From contig JAAXCX010000011.1 in NCBI GenBank assembly GCA_013036105.1, forward strand, positions 1 through 64,000: a stretch of 64,000 nt of DNA, given 5' to 3'. Positions 9,231 to 17,818 of this stretch are shown one piece after another. The notes below the pieces were generated by a model that saw only the letters and a list, made by a program, of their open reading frames with translations, was not told the origin of the DNA and did no database searches. The position numbers and the translations under genes were made by a program. The stretch is from Vulcanimicrobiota bacterium. Its GTDB lineage: Bacteria; Vulcanimicrobiota; Vulcanimicrobiia; Vulcanimicrobiales; Vulcanimicrobiaceae. Within the stretch, counting starts at the first letter, position 1. Every line of letters begins with the position of its first letter.

Positions 9231-10487
9231 CTAGCGCGGCGGCAAAATCTTTCCGCTGACGCTGCCAAAGCCGATTCTGGGTTTCCCGGGCGCTTCGCAG
9301 TATCCGGTCATTGTTACCTCGTCGCCATCTTCCAGAAAGGCGCGCTCTTCGCCCGAGGCAAGCTTCAACGGCTTGGTACCGCGCCACGTGAGCTCGATCA
9401 AACTTCCGTAAGATGCAGGTTCGGGACCCGAGATCGTTCCCGACGCAAATAAATCGCCCGGCGATATCGTCGCGCCGTTGGATGTCGCGTGCGCGAGCTG
9501 CTGCGCCATGCTCCAGTAGAGATATCTGAAGTTCGAGCGCGCTACGATCTCGGCTGAAGCACGTTGGCCGCGCATCTTCTCCGTTTGCAGCGCGACTTCT
9601 AACGCAATATCGTAGGTCCAGTCCCGCGCGGCGCGCAGATGTGGCAGCGGCGCCGGATCTTGTGTGGGAGGCGCCGTGCGGTAGGGCTCGAGCGCGTCGA
9701 GCGTCACAACCCATGGGGAAACGGACGTCGCAAACGATTTTCCCAGAAACGGGCCGAGCGGCTGATATTCCCAAGCTTGGATATCGCGCGCGCTCCAATC
9801 ATTTACCAGCACCATACCGAAAATGTGTTCTCGCGACCGCTCGATTGGAATCGGGTCACCGAGTGCGTTACCGCTACCCGTGACGAATCCGGCTTCGAGC
9901 TCTATATCCAGCATTTTCGTTGGCGCAAACTCCGGCTCACCGCCCTCCTGTTTGATCTGGCCGCGCGGCCTGACGATCGGCGTTCCGTCGATAACCACCG
10001 TGCCCGCGCGCCCATGATATCCCACGGGCAGCCGCCGCCAATTCGGCAGCAGCGGCTCGGTGCCGGGCCGCATGATCTTCCCCAGGTTGGTCGCGTGTTC
10101 GAGCGACGAATAGAAATCGACGTAGTCGCGCACTTCAAAAGGCATGATCATACGCGCCGAAGCGCGGGAAACGACGAAGTTCGCGCGATCCTGGGATGCG
10201 ATCGGAGACGAGATCGCAAGCAGCTCCTGCACGCGTCTGCGCAAAGAGGTCCACGCCTCGCGTCCGAGTGCAAGCAACCCGTTCAACGAACCGGTGCGCA
10301 GTGCAGTGCTTAAGGAAGGATCGCTGAACAGGCCCGCGCGCGCCGCACCGTCGAGGTCAAAGATCGCGTCGCCGATCGCCACGCCGACGTGCGGTCGATC
10401 AGAACCCTCAAAAACTCCGTAAGGCAAATTCTCGAGCGGAAATCCCGAGCCCGGCGGAACGGGCACCCAAGATTCAGCCACCGGCAA
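9231..10487 (-). CDS. fahA: Fumarylacetoacetase
   Basis: 418 residues. It hydrolyses fumarylacetoacetate to fumarate and acetoacetate, the last step of the homogentisate pathway. The N-terminal FAH domain motif GFPLENLPYGVF is followed by the C-terminal catalytic domain. Conserved stretches there are VDFYSSLEHATNLG (catalytic His region), DIELEAGFV (metal acid ligands) and ARDIQAWEYQPLGPFLGKSF. The start is TTG 10487 with AGGA just upstream; GTG 10481 is possible. The 5' end overlaps the upstream unknown gene by 14 nt, so the two are one transcript. Confidence 0.95.
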   Translation of the reverse strand: MPVAESWVPVPPGSGFPLENLPYGVFEGSDRPHVGVAIGDAIFDLDGAARAGLFSDPSLSTALRTGSLNGLLALGREAWTSLRRRVQELLAISSPIASQDRANFVVSRASARMIMPFEVRDYVDFYSSLEHATNLGKIMRPGTEPLLPNWRRLPVGYHGRAGTVVIDGTPIVRPRGQIKQEGGEPEFAPTKMLDIELEAGFVTGSGNALGDPIPIERSREHIFGMVLVNDWSARDIQAWEYQPLGPFLGKSFATSVSPWVVTLDALEPYRTAPPTQDPAPLPHLRAARDWTYDIALEVALQTEKMRGQRASAEIVARSNFRYLYWSMAQQLAHATSNGATISPGDLFASGTISGPEPASYGSLIELTWRGTKPLKLASGEERAFLEDGDEVTMTGYCEAPGKPRIGFGSVSGKILPPR

Positions 10488-11412
10488 TCAATCCTAACGC
10501 GGTGAGATCGTCAACGGGTTCGCTGAAACTGCAGCTTCCGTAGGAATGAAAGCTGTTTGTGCGCGTATCACGCAATGTATCCGTGCCGATCAAAGTACCC
10601 CGCCAGCGTAGGCCCTCCTGATCCACGGCGAAGTGATCGGCGTCTTCATCTTCGAGCGAAGCAATAACGCTATCTTCTTCCGCTCCCTGGCGCACGAGCG
10701 CAGCTGCGGTTAGCACGTTGAGGAATCCGTGCATGATGAAGCCGCTCTCTTCATTGTAACCGCGCACGGGGTGATGCAGCCCCGCCGTTGCTTTGAACGC
10801 AACCTCTTCTTCAGCCGCAGCTCGCAGAAACGTTGCGATATCATACACCGGCGGTGTCGACGCTGCGGTCACCCCACCGCACCGGAGCTTGGCGCGAAGA
10901 CGGTGCCGCTTCATGGACGCCAAAGCGAAGGGCAGCAAGGCGCTTCGCCGTTCGTCCTGCGGCAATTCTATATATGAAGGAAGATCGCTCAAGCCCGTTT
11001 GCGCGGCGGCGGCCGAATATTGTCCGATCGCGGCGTCATACGTTTCGCGCTGCGAAAGCGGACGCGGCAGCACCATCTCCAACGCTTCGATCGTTAGGCC
11101 CGAAGCTCTTTGCGCCGCAATCCGCTGCAGTGAAGCCTGTACCGCGCCAAACCACGCCCGTGAATCGTGCGCCGTACCGACGATAACGCTCAGCGAAACC
11201 CGCTCCGGCGCGCACTGCAAAAGTTCATCGATGCGCGCTTCCGGTACGATGAATCGCGCCAGCATCCACGCGTGCGGTCCGCGACGAGCGCCTGCGTACT
11301 CGGCGAGCGCCGCCTCCATTTCGAGCTGCGCGGGCGGGAAGAGCCCTGCGTAGTCGATCAGCCCGGCGAACGCCGTGCGGACTGCAGCCGAAGACGTCGC
11401 AGAGGTCGCCAT
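10474..11412 (-). CDS. Unknown conserved-looking protein coupled to fumarylacetoacetase
   Basis: 312 residues from ATG 11412; the frame stays open further upstream but would run into the HPPD gene. I do not recognise the family with certainty. Visible elements are IDYAGLFPPA near the N-terminus, HAWMLARFIVP, KLRCGGVTA, the FKATAGLHHPVRGYN segment, and a Cys/Ser/Phe-rich SYGSCSFSEPVDDL tail. Alternating strand and helix segments with conserved Lys and Gly would suit a TIM-barrel-like enzyme, but this is a guess. It overlaps fahA by 14 nt and diverges from HPPD with a 42-bp gap, so a role in aromatic amino-acid breakdown is likely. There is no signal peptide and no glutathione-transferase motif. 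Confidence 0.75.
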   Translation of the reverse strand: MATSATSSAAVRTAFAGLIDYAGLFPPAQLEMEAALAEYAGARRGPHAWMLARFIVPEARIDELLQCAPERVSLSVIVGTAHDSRAWFGAVQASLQRIAAQRASGLTIEALEMVLPRPLSQRETYDAAIGQYSAAAAQTGLSDLPSYIELPQDERRSALLPFALASMKRHRLRAKLRCGGVTAASTPPVYDIATFLRAAAEEEVAFKATAGLHHPVRGYNEESGFIMHGFLNVLTAAALVRQGAEEDSVIASLEDEDADHFAVDQEGLRWRGTLIGTDTLRDTRTNSFHSYGSCSFSEPVDDLTALGLIAGG

Positions 11413-11454
11413 ATACAGGGCCGCTTCGGTCGGCTCGCTAAGTGCCCTTCTGCG

Positions 11455-12570
11455 ATGTCCGCGCTCACATCCCCGAAAACGCATCCGCTCGCGAAGATCG
11501 ACTGGGATTATGTCGAGTTGTATACCGGCAATGCCAAACAGTCGGCGCATTATTATTGCTCCGCGTTCGGATTCGAGCAAATTGCATACGCCGGCCCCGA
11601 AACCGGCGTTCGCGGTCGCGCGTCATACTTGCTCGCGCAGAACAACCTCCGGTTCGTGCTGACTTCGAGCTTGCTGCCGGACGACGAAATCACTCGTCAC
11701 GTTGCGCTGCACGGCGACGGCGTCAAAGACATCGCGATTCTCGTTGAAGACTGCCGCGCCGCCTTCGATGCGGCCCTAGCCGGCGGCGCCCGCGTCGTTT
11801 CCGAACCCGCCGAGCTTTCTGATAAAGACGGCCGGGTCGTGAAAGCGACGATCGCTACCTACGGCGACACGGTGCACAGTTTCATCGAGCGCAAAAACTA
11901 CCGCGGCATATTCATGCCGGGCTTCGTTCCCTTGGCGAAGTCGCTGCCGCATGCCGGCAAACCGGGTTTGCTGGCCATCGATCACTGTGTCGGCAACGTC
12001 GGCTGGGGCGAGATGGATACGTGGGGCGAGTTTTATGCGCGCGTCTTCGGATTCTCGCAGCTGGTCTCGTTCGACGACAAAGATATTTCGACCGAGTACA
12101 CGGCGCTGCGATCCAAAGTGATGACCGATGCCGAACACCGCGTCAAGTTTCCTATTAACGAACCGGCGCAGGGAAAGAAGAAATCGCAGATCGAGGAATA
12201 CCTCGAATTCTACCGAGGGGCCGGCGTTCAGCACATCGCGATCCGCACCGACGACATCATCGCAACGATCCGCGCGCTCAAGGAAAACGGCGTCGAATTC
12301 CTGGATACACCGGACACCTATTATGACGACCTAGAGGCGCGCGTCGGAAGGATCGACGAAGCGACGCAAATCTTAAGAGATCTGCGCATTCTGGTCGATC
12401 GCGACGACCGTGGATACATGCTGCAGATCTTCACCAAGCCACTGCAAGATAGGCCGACGGTTTTCTTCGAAATCATTCAGCGCAAAGGCAGCCTGAGCTT
12501 CGGCAAAGGAAACTTCAAAGCGCTTTTCGTTTCGATCGAAAAAGAGCAGGAACGCCGGGGAACGCTGTGA
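11455..12570 (+). CDS. hppD: 4-hydroxyphenylpyruvate dioxygenase
   Basis: 371 residues. This Fe(II) enzyme of the vicinal-oxygen-chelate fold converts 4-hydroxyphenylpyruvate to homogentisate. The 2-His-1-Glu triad is visible as IDHCVGNV, VQHIAIRTDD and FFEIIQRKG. The C-terminal FGKGNFKALFVSIEKEQ is typical of HPPD. ATG 11455 is chosen because the open frame upstream reads through the divergent unknown gene. It begins the plus-strand run to icd; the GTGA overlap couples it to deoC. Confidence 0.95.
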   Translation: MSALTSPKTHPLAKIDWDYVELYTGNAKQSAHYYCSAFGFEQIAYAGPETGVRGRASYLLAQNNLRFVLTSSLLPDDEITRHVALHGDGVKDIAILVEDCRAAFDAALAGGARVVSEPAELSDKDGRVVKATIATYGDTVHSFIERKNYRGIFMPGFVPLAKSLPHAGKPGLLAIDHCVGNVGWGEMDTWGEFYARVFGFSQLVSFDDKDISTEYTALRSKVMTDAEHRVKFPINEPAQGKKKSQIEEYLEFYRGAGVQHIAIRTDDIIATIRALKENGVEFLDTPDTYYDDLEARVGRIDEATQILRDLRILVDRDDRGYMLQIFTKPLQDRPTVFFEIIQRKGSLSFGKGNFKALFVSIEKEQERRGTL

Positions 12571-13445
12571 GCGTCACCGTTGACGCTGTCATGCTCGAAG
12601 CGCGCGCGGGTTCGCTGGCGAAGCGCTCGATCAAAACGACCGCCAAGGTGGCCGGAATTCGCTTGGCGATTGGGTGCATGGATCTCACGACGCTCGAAGG
12701 CAAAGACTCCGAAGGCCGCATCCGCTCGCTCTGCGCCAAAGCACTTCACCCCGCGCCGCATTTGCCGGACGTTCCCAGCGTGGCCGCCGTGTGCGTCTAT
12801 CCGAATCTCGTGCTGGCCGCTAAGGAAGCGCTGCGCGGAACCAGCGTCAAGGTCGCGTCGGTCGCGACGGCTTTTCCGAGCGGTCAATCCTCTATGGAGG
12901 TGAAGCTCGCGGACACGGCGGCCGCGATAGCCGCCGGCGCGGATGAAATAGATATGGTGATCGATCGAGGCGCCTTCCTCGCCGGTCACTATCGCGCGGT
13001 CTACGACGAGATTGTGGCCATAAAGGCCGCCTGCGGCTCTGTGCACCTGAAAGTCATCCTCGAAACCGGCGAGCTTGGGAGTTACGACGCGGTGCGCCGC
13101 GCGAGCGATCTTGCGCTCGAAGCCGGCGCCGATTTCATCAAGACGTCGACCGGCAAGGTGGGGACGAACGCCACCTTCCCTGTCGCAGTGACGATGTGCG
13201 AGGCGATTCGCGATTACGCCCGGCGTACGGGCCGGCGCGCCGGCTTGAAAGTCGCCGGTGGCGTGCGCAACACGAAACAGGCGATGACGTATCTTGTCAT
13301 CATAAAGGAGACGCTTGGCGAATCGTGGCTGACGCCGGATCTCTTCCGGATCGGCGCAAGCTCGCTGCTCGACGATCTCCTCATGCAGTACGAAAAGCAG
13401 TTGACCGGCCACTATGCCGGGCGCGACTACTTTCCGATGGATTAA
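12567..13445 (+). CDS. deoC: Deoxyribose-phosphate aldolase
   Basis: 292 residues. This class I aldolase splits deoxyribose 5-phosphate into glyceraldehyde 3-phosphate and acetaldehyde. The Schiff-base lysine lies in ADFIKTSTGK, the proton-relay lysine in GLKVAGGVR. The protein is longer than E. coli DeoC and ends in an extra tail (YEKQLTGHYAG). GTG 12567 overlaps the HPPD stop. An aldehyde dehydrogenase follows at once and could oxidise the acetaldehyde made here. Confidence 0.95.
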   Translation: MSVTVDAVMLEARAGSLAKRSIKTTAKVAGIRLAIGCMDLTTLEGKDSEGRIRSLCAKALHPAPHLPDVPSVAAVCVYPNLVLAAKEALRGTSVKVASVATAFPSGQSSMEVKLADTAAAIAAGADEIDMVIDRGAFLAGHYRAVYDEIVAIKAACGSVHLKVILETGELGSYDAVRRASDLALEAGADFIKTSTGKVGTNATFPVAVTMCEAIRDYARRTGRRAGLKVAGGVRNTKQAMTYLVIIKETLGESWLTPDLFRIGASSLLDDLLMQYEKQLTGHYAGRDYFPMD

Positions 13446-13448
13446 TCG

Positions 13449-14885
13449 ATGGCAATCTTTGAATACGCGCCCGCACCCGAAACCGTCAAGGCTCCGATCC
13501 GCGAGCAGTACGGTCTCTTTATCGACGGCAAGTGGATCGCGCCGCGCGACGGGCGTTACTTCGACACCGTCAACCCCGCCACCGAAGAAACGCTCGCGCG
13601 GGTAGCTTACGCGGGCGACGAAGACGTCGACCGTGCGGTCCGCGCCGCGCGCAAAGCCTACGACAAATATTGGCGCAGGATGCGCCCCGCCGACCGGGCC
13701 AAGTACGTCTACCGGATCGCGCGCGCGATTACGGAACGGTCGCGCGAACTCGCGGTGCTCGAAACGATCGACGGCGGCAAGCCGATCAAAGAGTCGCGCG
13801 ATTTCGACATCCCGCTCTCGGCCGCGCACTTCTTCTATTATGCGGGCTGGGCGGACAAACTCGAGTGGGCCATGCGCGCGGGCGAAGAGCCCAACCCCAT
13901 CGGCGTCGCCGGACAGATCGTGCCGTGGAATTTCCCGCTCCTCATGGCGGCATGGAAAGTGGCGCCGGCGTTGGCCTGCGGCAATACGATTGTACTAAAG
14001 CCCGCCGAAACGACGCCGCTCACCGCGCTCGCGCTCGCGCAGATAGCTGCCGAAGCCGATCTTCCGCCGGGTGTTCTGAACGTTATTACCGGCGACGGGG
14101 CGACCGGAGCGGCGCTCGTAGGGCACCCGGACGTCGACAAGATTGCGTTCACCGGATCGACCGAGGTCGGCAAGGCCATCCAGCGATCGACCGCCGGTAG
14201 CGGGAAACGGCTCACGCTCGAGCTCGGCGGAAAAGCCGCCCACATCGTCTTCGCCGACGCGCCGATGGATCAAGCCATCGAAGGCATCGTCAATGGCATC
14301 TACTTCAATCAAGGTCACGTCTGTTGCGCCGGTTCGCGCCTCTTGGTGGAGGAAAGCGTCCACGAACAGATCGTCGTGCGGCTCACCGATCGCATTCAAA
14401 CGCTTCGTCTAGGAGATCCGCTGGACAAGAACACCGACGTCGGCGCGATCAACTCCAAGATGCAACTCGATAAAATCAAAGAACTGGTCGGCAGCGGCAT
14501 CGACGAAGGCGCGATCCTCGTGCAACAGTCGTGCGCGTTGCCGGAAAGGGGGTATTTCTTTCCCGCCTCCTTCTTCACGAACGTCCAGCAATCGCACCGG
14601 ATCGCCCGTGAAGAAATTTTCGGCCCCGTTCTCTCCATTCTCACTTTTAGAACACCCGAAGAAGCCGTCGAGAAGGCGAACAACACGCCGTACGGCCTTT
14701 CCGCGGGCATCTGGACCGACAAAGGAAGCAAGAACATGTACATCGCGCAGTATTTGCGCGCAGGCGTCGTGTGGTGCAACACGTTCAACCAATTCGATCC
14801 GAGCTCGCCGTTCGGCGGGTTCCGCGAGTCCGGATTTGGGCGCGAGGGTGGCGTCCACGGCTTACGTGAGTACCTGGCCCACTGA
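13449..14885 (+). CDS. NAD(P)-dependent aldehyde dehydrogenase
   Basis: 478 residues, full-length ALDH. Rossmann motif FTGSTEVGK, catalytic Glu in ELGGKAAHIVF, and catalytic Cys at about residue 292 in NQGHVCCAGSR. The usual Gln before the Cys motif is replaced by His. EEIFGPVLSIL and the C-terminal PFGGFRESGFGREGG are also present. It starts 3 nt after deoC, so acetaldehyde from deoxyribose is a plausible substrate. The truncated homologue at 23611-24489 may be its partner subunit. Confidence 0.93.
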   Translation: MAIFEYAPAPETVKAPIREQYGLFIDGKWIAPRDGRYFDTVNPATEETLARVAYAGDEDVDRAVRAARKAYDKYWRRMRPADRAKYVYRIARAITERSRELAVLETIDGGKPIKESRDFDIPLSAAHFFYYAGWADKLEWAMRAGEEPNPIGVAGQIVPWNFPLLMAAWKVAPALACGNTIVLKPAETTPLTALALAQIAAEADLPPGVLNVITGDGATGAALVGHPDVDKIAFTGSTEVGKAIQRSTAGSGKRLTLELGGKAAHIVFADAPMDQAIEGIVNGIYFNQGHVCCAGSRLLVEESVHEQIVVRLTDRIQTLRLGDPLDKNTDVGAINSKMQLDKIKELVGSGIDEGAILVQQSCALPERGYFFPASFFTNVQQSHRIAREEIFGPVLSILTFRTPEEAVEKANNTPYGLSAGIWTDKGSKNMYIAQYLRAGVVWCNTFNQFDPSSPFGGFRESGFGREGGVHGLREYLAH

Positions 14886-16545
14886 TCCCCGCGCCTTCGA
14901 ATCACTCTTCGAGGCCACGCCAAGCGCGATCTTCGCGCTGGATCGCGCGGGGCGCATCGTGGGAGCAAATGCGGCCGCCTCGCAGCTGACCGGCTATTCC
15001 CGCGACGAGCTCATCGAGCTCGACATCTCGCAGCTCGCGCAAGATTCCATTCAATTCGTCAGCGACGCGCTGACCGCGGCTGAAAAGCGCGAGGCCAGCG
15101 CGGTTGAAATGGATTTTCGGCGCAAAGACGCTTCGCTGGTGCCGGTGCAAGTGACGACCATCCCGATCCTCGACGGGAAACATGCCGGCGGCGTTTTCTT
15201 TCGGGTCGAGGAGGCGCATTATCTCACCGAGATGAGGCGCACGCGCGCGCACATGCGCACACTCGCGTACTACGATTCGCTAACCGGTCTACCGAACCGG
15301 ATCTTTTTCCAAGAGCGCCTGCGCGACGCTTTGGAGCACGCTCCGGGACAACTGCCGTGCGTGGCTCTGCTCTTTCTCGACGTCGACCGATTCAAAGACA
15401 TCAACGACACGCTCGGACACGCGCTCGGCGACCGTTTCTTGCAATTGGTTGGAGAGCGGCTCGTCCTGCTCGTCAAGAATCGCGGCATCGTTGCGCGTTT
15501 GGGCGGCGACGAATTTGTCGTGCTCGCTCCCTGCCGCGGGGATGCCGACGTGCGCGAGCTGGCCGAAGAGCTGCTGGCAACCGCCGATCAGCCGTACCGC
15601 ATCGAAGGATACGAGCAATTTATCACGACCAGCATCGGTATTTCGGTCTATCCCGACCACGGCCGCAACGATCAAGCGCTGATCAAGAATGCCGATATCG
15701 CAATGTATCATGCAAAAGAACAAGGACGGAATGCCTACTTCTTTTACGACGAATCGCTCGAAGCGCCCATCCGCAGCCGGCTAGCGCAAGAAAAACAGCT
15801 GCGCCGGGCGCTCAAACATGACGAGTTCAGACTGCAGTATCAGCCGATTATGCGGATCGCCGACGGCAACCCGCTCGTCGCCGTCGAGGCCCTCGTCCGC
15901 TGGAACCACCCGTCGGAAGGCATGCTCGGGCCGGACGCGTTCATTCCGGCGGCCGAAGCGAGCGGCCTCATCGTCCCGCTCGGAGAGTGGGTTCAAAAAA
16001 CCGGTGCGGCGCAGATGCGCCAATGGCAGGAACGGTTCGGATTTCTCGTGCTGGCCATTAACATCTCGGCGCGCCAATTTCACCAGCGTGATCTCTGCGA
16101 GCGTTTGGTCGAAATCGTGACCGGCGCCGGCTTGCTTCCCCAAGCCATCGAAGTAGAGATTACCGAGAGCATGGCGCTTTTCGACGCGGAGCATGCGGTC
16201 GAAACGATTCGCGGGCTGAAACGGATCGGAGCGCAGATCGCGATCGACGATTTCGGCACAGGCCATTCGTCGCTTAATTACCTCCGCAGATTCGACGCCG
16301 ACCACATCAAGATCGATCGCTCGTTCGTGGCCGGGTTGGGCGGACCAGGCAGTGACGATACGATCGTGAAGGCGATCATCGCGATGGGCCACAGTCTAGG
16401 ATTGAAGATCATCGCCGAAGGCGTGGAGACGCCCGAGCAATACGAGTTCCTGCGCGCACAGGGGTGCGATCTGGTCCAGGGGAACCTCTTTGCTCCGCCC
16501 ATGGATCCCTCACAACTCGAGAAACTGCTGGCCGCAAGAGTGTGA
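14866..16545 (+). CDS. PAS-GGDEF-EAL c-di-GMP signalling protein
   Basis: 559 residues. An N-terminal PAS sensor (about 8-115, with IVGANAAASQLTGYSRDEL) is followed by a diguanylate cyclase domain with intact RLGGDEFVVL (about 210) and a C-terminal phosphodiesterase domain. That domain begins at VEALVRWN (EAL about 340) and keeps the downstream DDFGTGHSSL and IAEGVE motifs. Both catalytic domains look intact, so net activity cannot be read from sequence. There are no membrane segments, so it is cytoplasmic. The GTG at 14866 overlaps the ALDH 3' end by 20 nt. The frame is open further upstream but would be antiphase within ALDH. Confidence 0.9.
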   Translation: MSTWPTDPRAFESLFEATPSAIFALDRAGRIVGANAAASQLTGYSRDELIELDISQLAQDSIQFVSDALTAAEKREASAVEMDFRRKDASLVPVQVTTIPILDGKHAGGVFFRVEEAHYLTEMRRTRAHMRTLAYYDSLTGLPNRIFFQERLRDALEHAPGQLPCVALLFLDVDRFKDINDTLGHALGDRFLQLVGERLVLLVKNRGIVARLGGDEFVVLAPCRGDADVRELAEELLATADQPYRIEGYEQFITTSIGISVYPDHGRNDQALIKNADIAMYHAKEQGRNAYFFYDESLEAPIRSRLAQEKQLRRALKHDEFRLQYQPIMRIADGNPLVAVEALVRWNHPSEGMLGPDAFIPAAEASGLIVPLGEWVQKTGAAQMRQWQERFGFLVLAINISARQFHQRDLCERLVEIVTGAGLLPQAIEVEITESMALFDAEHAVETIRGLKRIGAQIAIDDFGTGHSSLNYLRRFDADHIKIDRSFVAGLGGPGSDDTIVKAIIAMGHSLGLKIIAEGVETPEQYEFLRAQGCDLVQGNLFAPPMDPSQLEKLLAARV

Positions 16546-16549
16546 TCTC

Positions 16550-17818
16550 GTGCTGACACAAACCGCGCAAGTGAACCGCCCGGCGTTGGCCGATTGGTAC
16601 CGGCGCAACCGGCAGCGCTCGGCCCAGCTATTCGCGTTGATTTTACCGGAGGCATACTATGATCGCCCCATTCCGTTGCGCCACCCGTTCGCGTTCTATG
16701 AGGGACATTTGCCGGCATTCAGTTTCCTCGTTCTCAACGAGCGCGCTTTGGGAGAACAGCCGGTCGACGCGCGCCTTGAGAAGCTTTTCGAACGCGGAAT
16801 AGATCCCGCAACGGCGCGCGATGCGGACGCGCGCGCGCGTTCAGATTGGCCTTCCAAGACTGAGATCGAGGCGTTCGGGCGAGCGTGCGATGAGCGCGTC
16901 TTGGCAGCGATCGCGCAGGCCAAACTCGACGATCCGGCCGTTCCAAGGCTCGTTCGTGCGCAGTCGGTATATACAATTTTGGAACACGAGCCTATGCATC
17001 ACGAAACGCTCGTCTATCTTCTTCACCAACTCTCCGACGATAAGAAACGGCCGGTCAAACAGACGCACCGCGATACGTCACCGCCAAAGAATGATTTTGT
17101 CGAGATCGCGGCCGGAACTGCGGCGCTCGGCGCGCGCCCCGATGCCGTGCCCTTCGGCTGGGACAACGAGTTCGACGAACATACGGTGGCCGTCGTCGCA
17201 TTTGCGATACAGCGCTTTCCGGTAACCAATGCGGATTACCGCGAGTTCGTGAAAGCGGGCGGACCCGTACCGCCGTTCTGGATCGAACGCGACGGCGAGT
17301 TCCGTCTGCGCGGCGTTTTCGAGGAGCTGCCGCTTCCGCTCTCATGGCCCGTATACGCGCGGCACGATGACGCACAAGCTTACGCCGATTGGAAAGGCGC
17401 ACGGCTTCCGACCGAACCGGAGTACCACCGCGCGGCGTTTGGCACGCCGGCCGGCGGTGAACAACCTTACCCGTGGGGCGCGCGGCCGCCGAGTAGCAAG
17501 TTCGGAAATTTCGGTTTCGCGCGTTACGATCCCGAACCGGTCGATGCGCATCCGGCAGGCGTCAGTGCATGGGGTGTTCAGGATTTGATCGGAAACGGCT
17601 GGGAGTGGACGAGCACCGTCTTCGCGCCGTTTCCCGGCTTCGAACCGATGGCTAGCTATCCGCAGTACAGTGCGGATTTCTTCGACGCGAAGCACTATGT
17701 GATGAAAGGGGCCTCGCCCGTGACTGGAATCGAGCTCATCCGGCGGAGTTTTCGGAACTGGTTCTACGGAGACTATCCTTATATGTACGCGAAGTTCAGG
17801 CTCGTAGGCGGCCGGTGA
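16550..17818 (+). CDS. EgtB/SenA-like non-heme iron enzyme (DinB + FGE-sulfatase domains)
   Basis: 422 residues. The N-terminal DinB-like four-helix domain carries the likely 3-His iron site: YEGHLPAF (about residue 55) and EHEPMHHET (about 145-153). A C-terminal formylglycine-generating-enzyme-like C-lectin domain follows, with VTNADYREF, ARLPTEPEYHRA and GNGWEWTSTVFAPF. This architecture matches sulfoxide synthases for ergothioneine (EgtB), ovothiol (OvoA) and selenoneine (SenA). No EgtD methyltransferase or SenB partner is in the window, so the product is uncertain. GTG 16550 lies 4 nt after the EAL gene. Confidence 0.8.
   Translation: MLTQTAQVNRPALADWYRRNRQRSAQLFALILPEAYYDRPIPLRHPFAFYEGHLPAFSFLVLNERALGEQPVDARLEKLFERGIDPATARDADARARSDWPSKTEIEAFGRACDERVLAAIAQAKLDDPAVPRLVRAQSVYTILEHEPMHHETLVYLLHQLSDDKKRPVKQTHRDTSPPKNDFVEIAAGTAALGARPDAVPFGWDNEFDEHTVAVVAFAIQRFPVTNADYREFVKAGGPVPPFWIERDGEFRLRGVFEELPLPLSWPVYARHDDAQAYADWKGARLPTEPEYHRAAFGTPAGGEQPYPWGARPPSSKFGNFGFARYDPEPVDAHPAGVSAWGVQDLIGNGWEWTSTVFAPFPGFEPMASYPQYSADFFDAKHYVMKGASPVTGIELIRRSFRNWFYGDYPYMYAKFRLVGGR

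Noticed and set aside
12477-13829. Long minus-strand open frame (450 codons) opposite deoC and aldehyde dehydrogenase
   Set aside because: It has high Arg/Gly/Ala content and no motif. The opposite strand encodes clear DeoC and ALDH with catalytic residues, so this is a GC-driven shadow.
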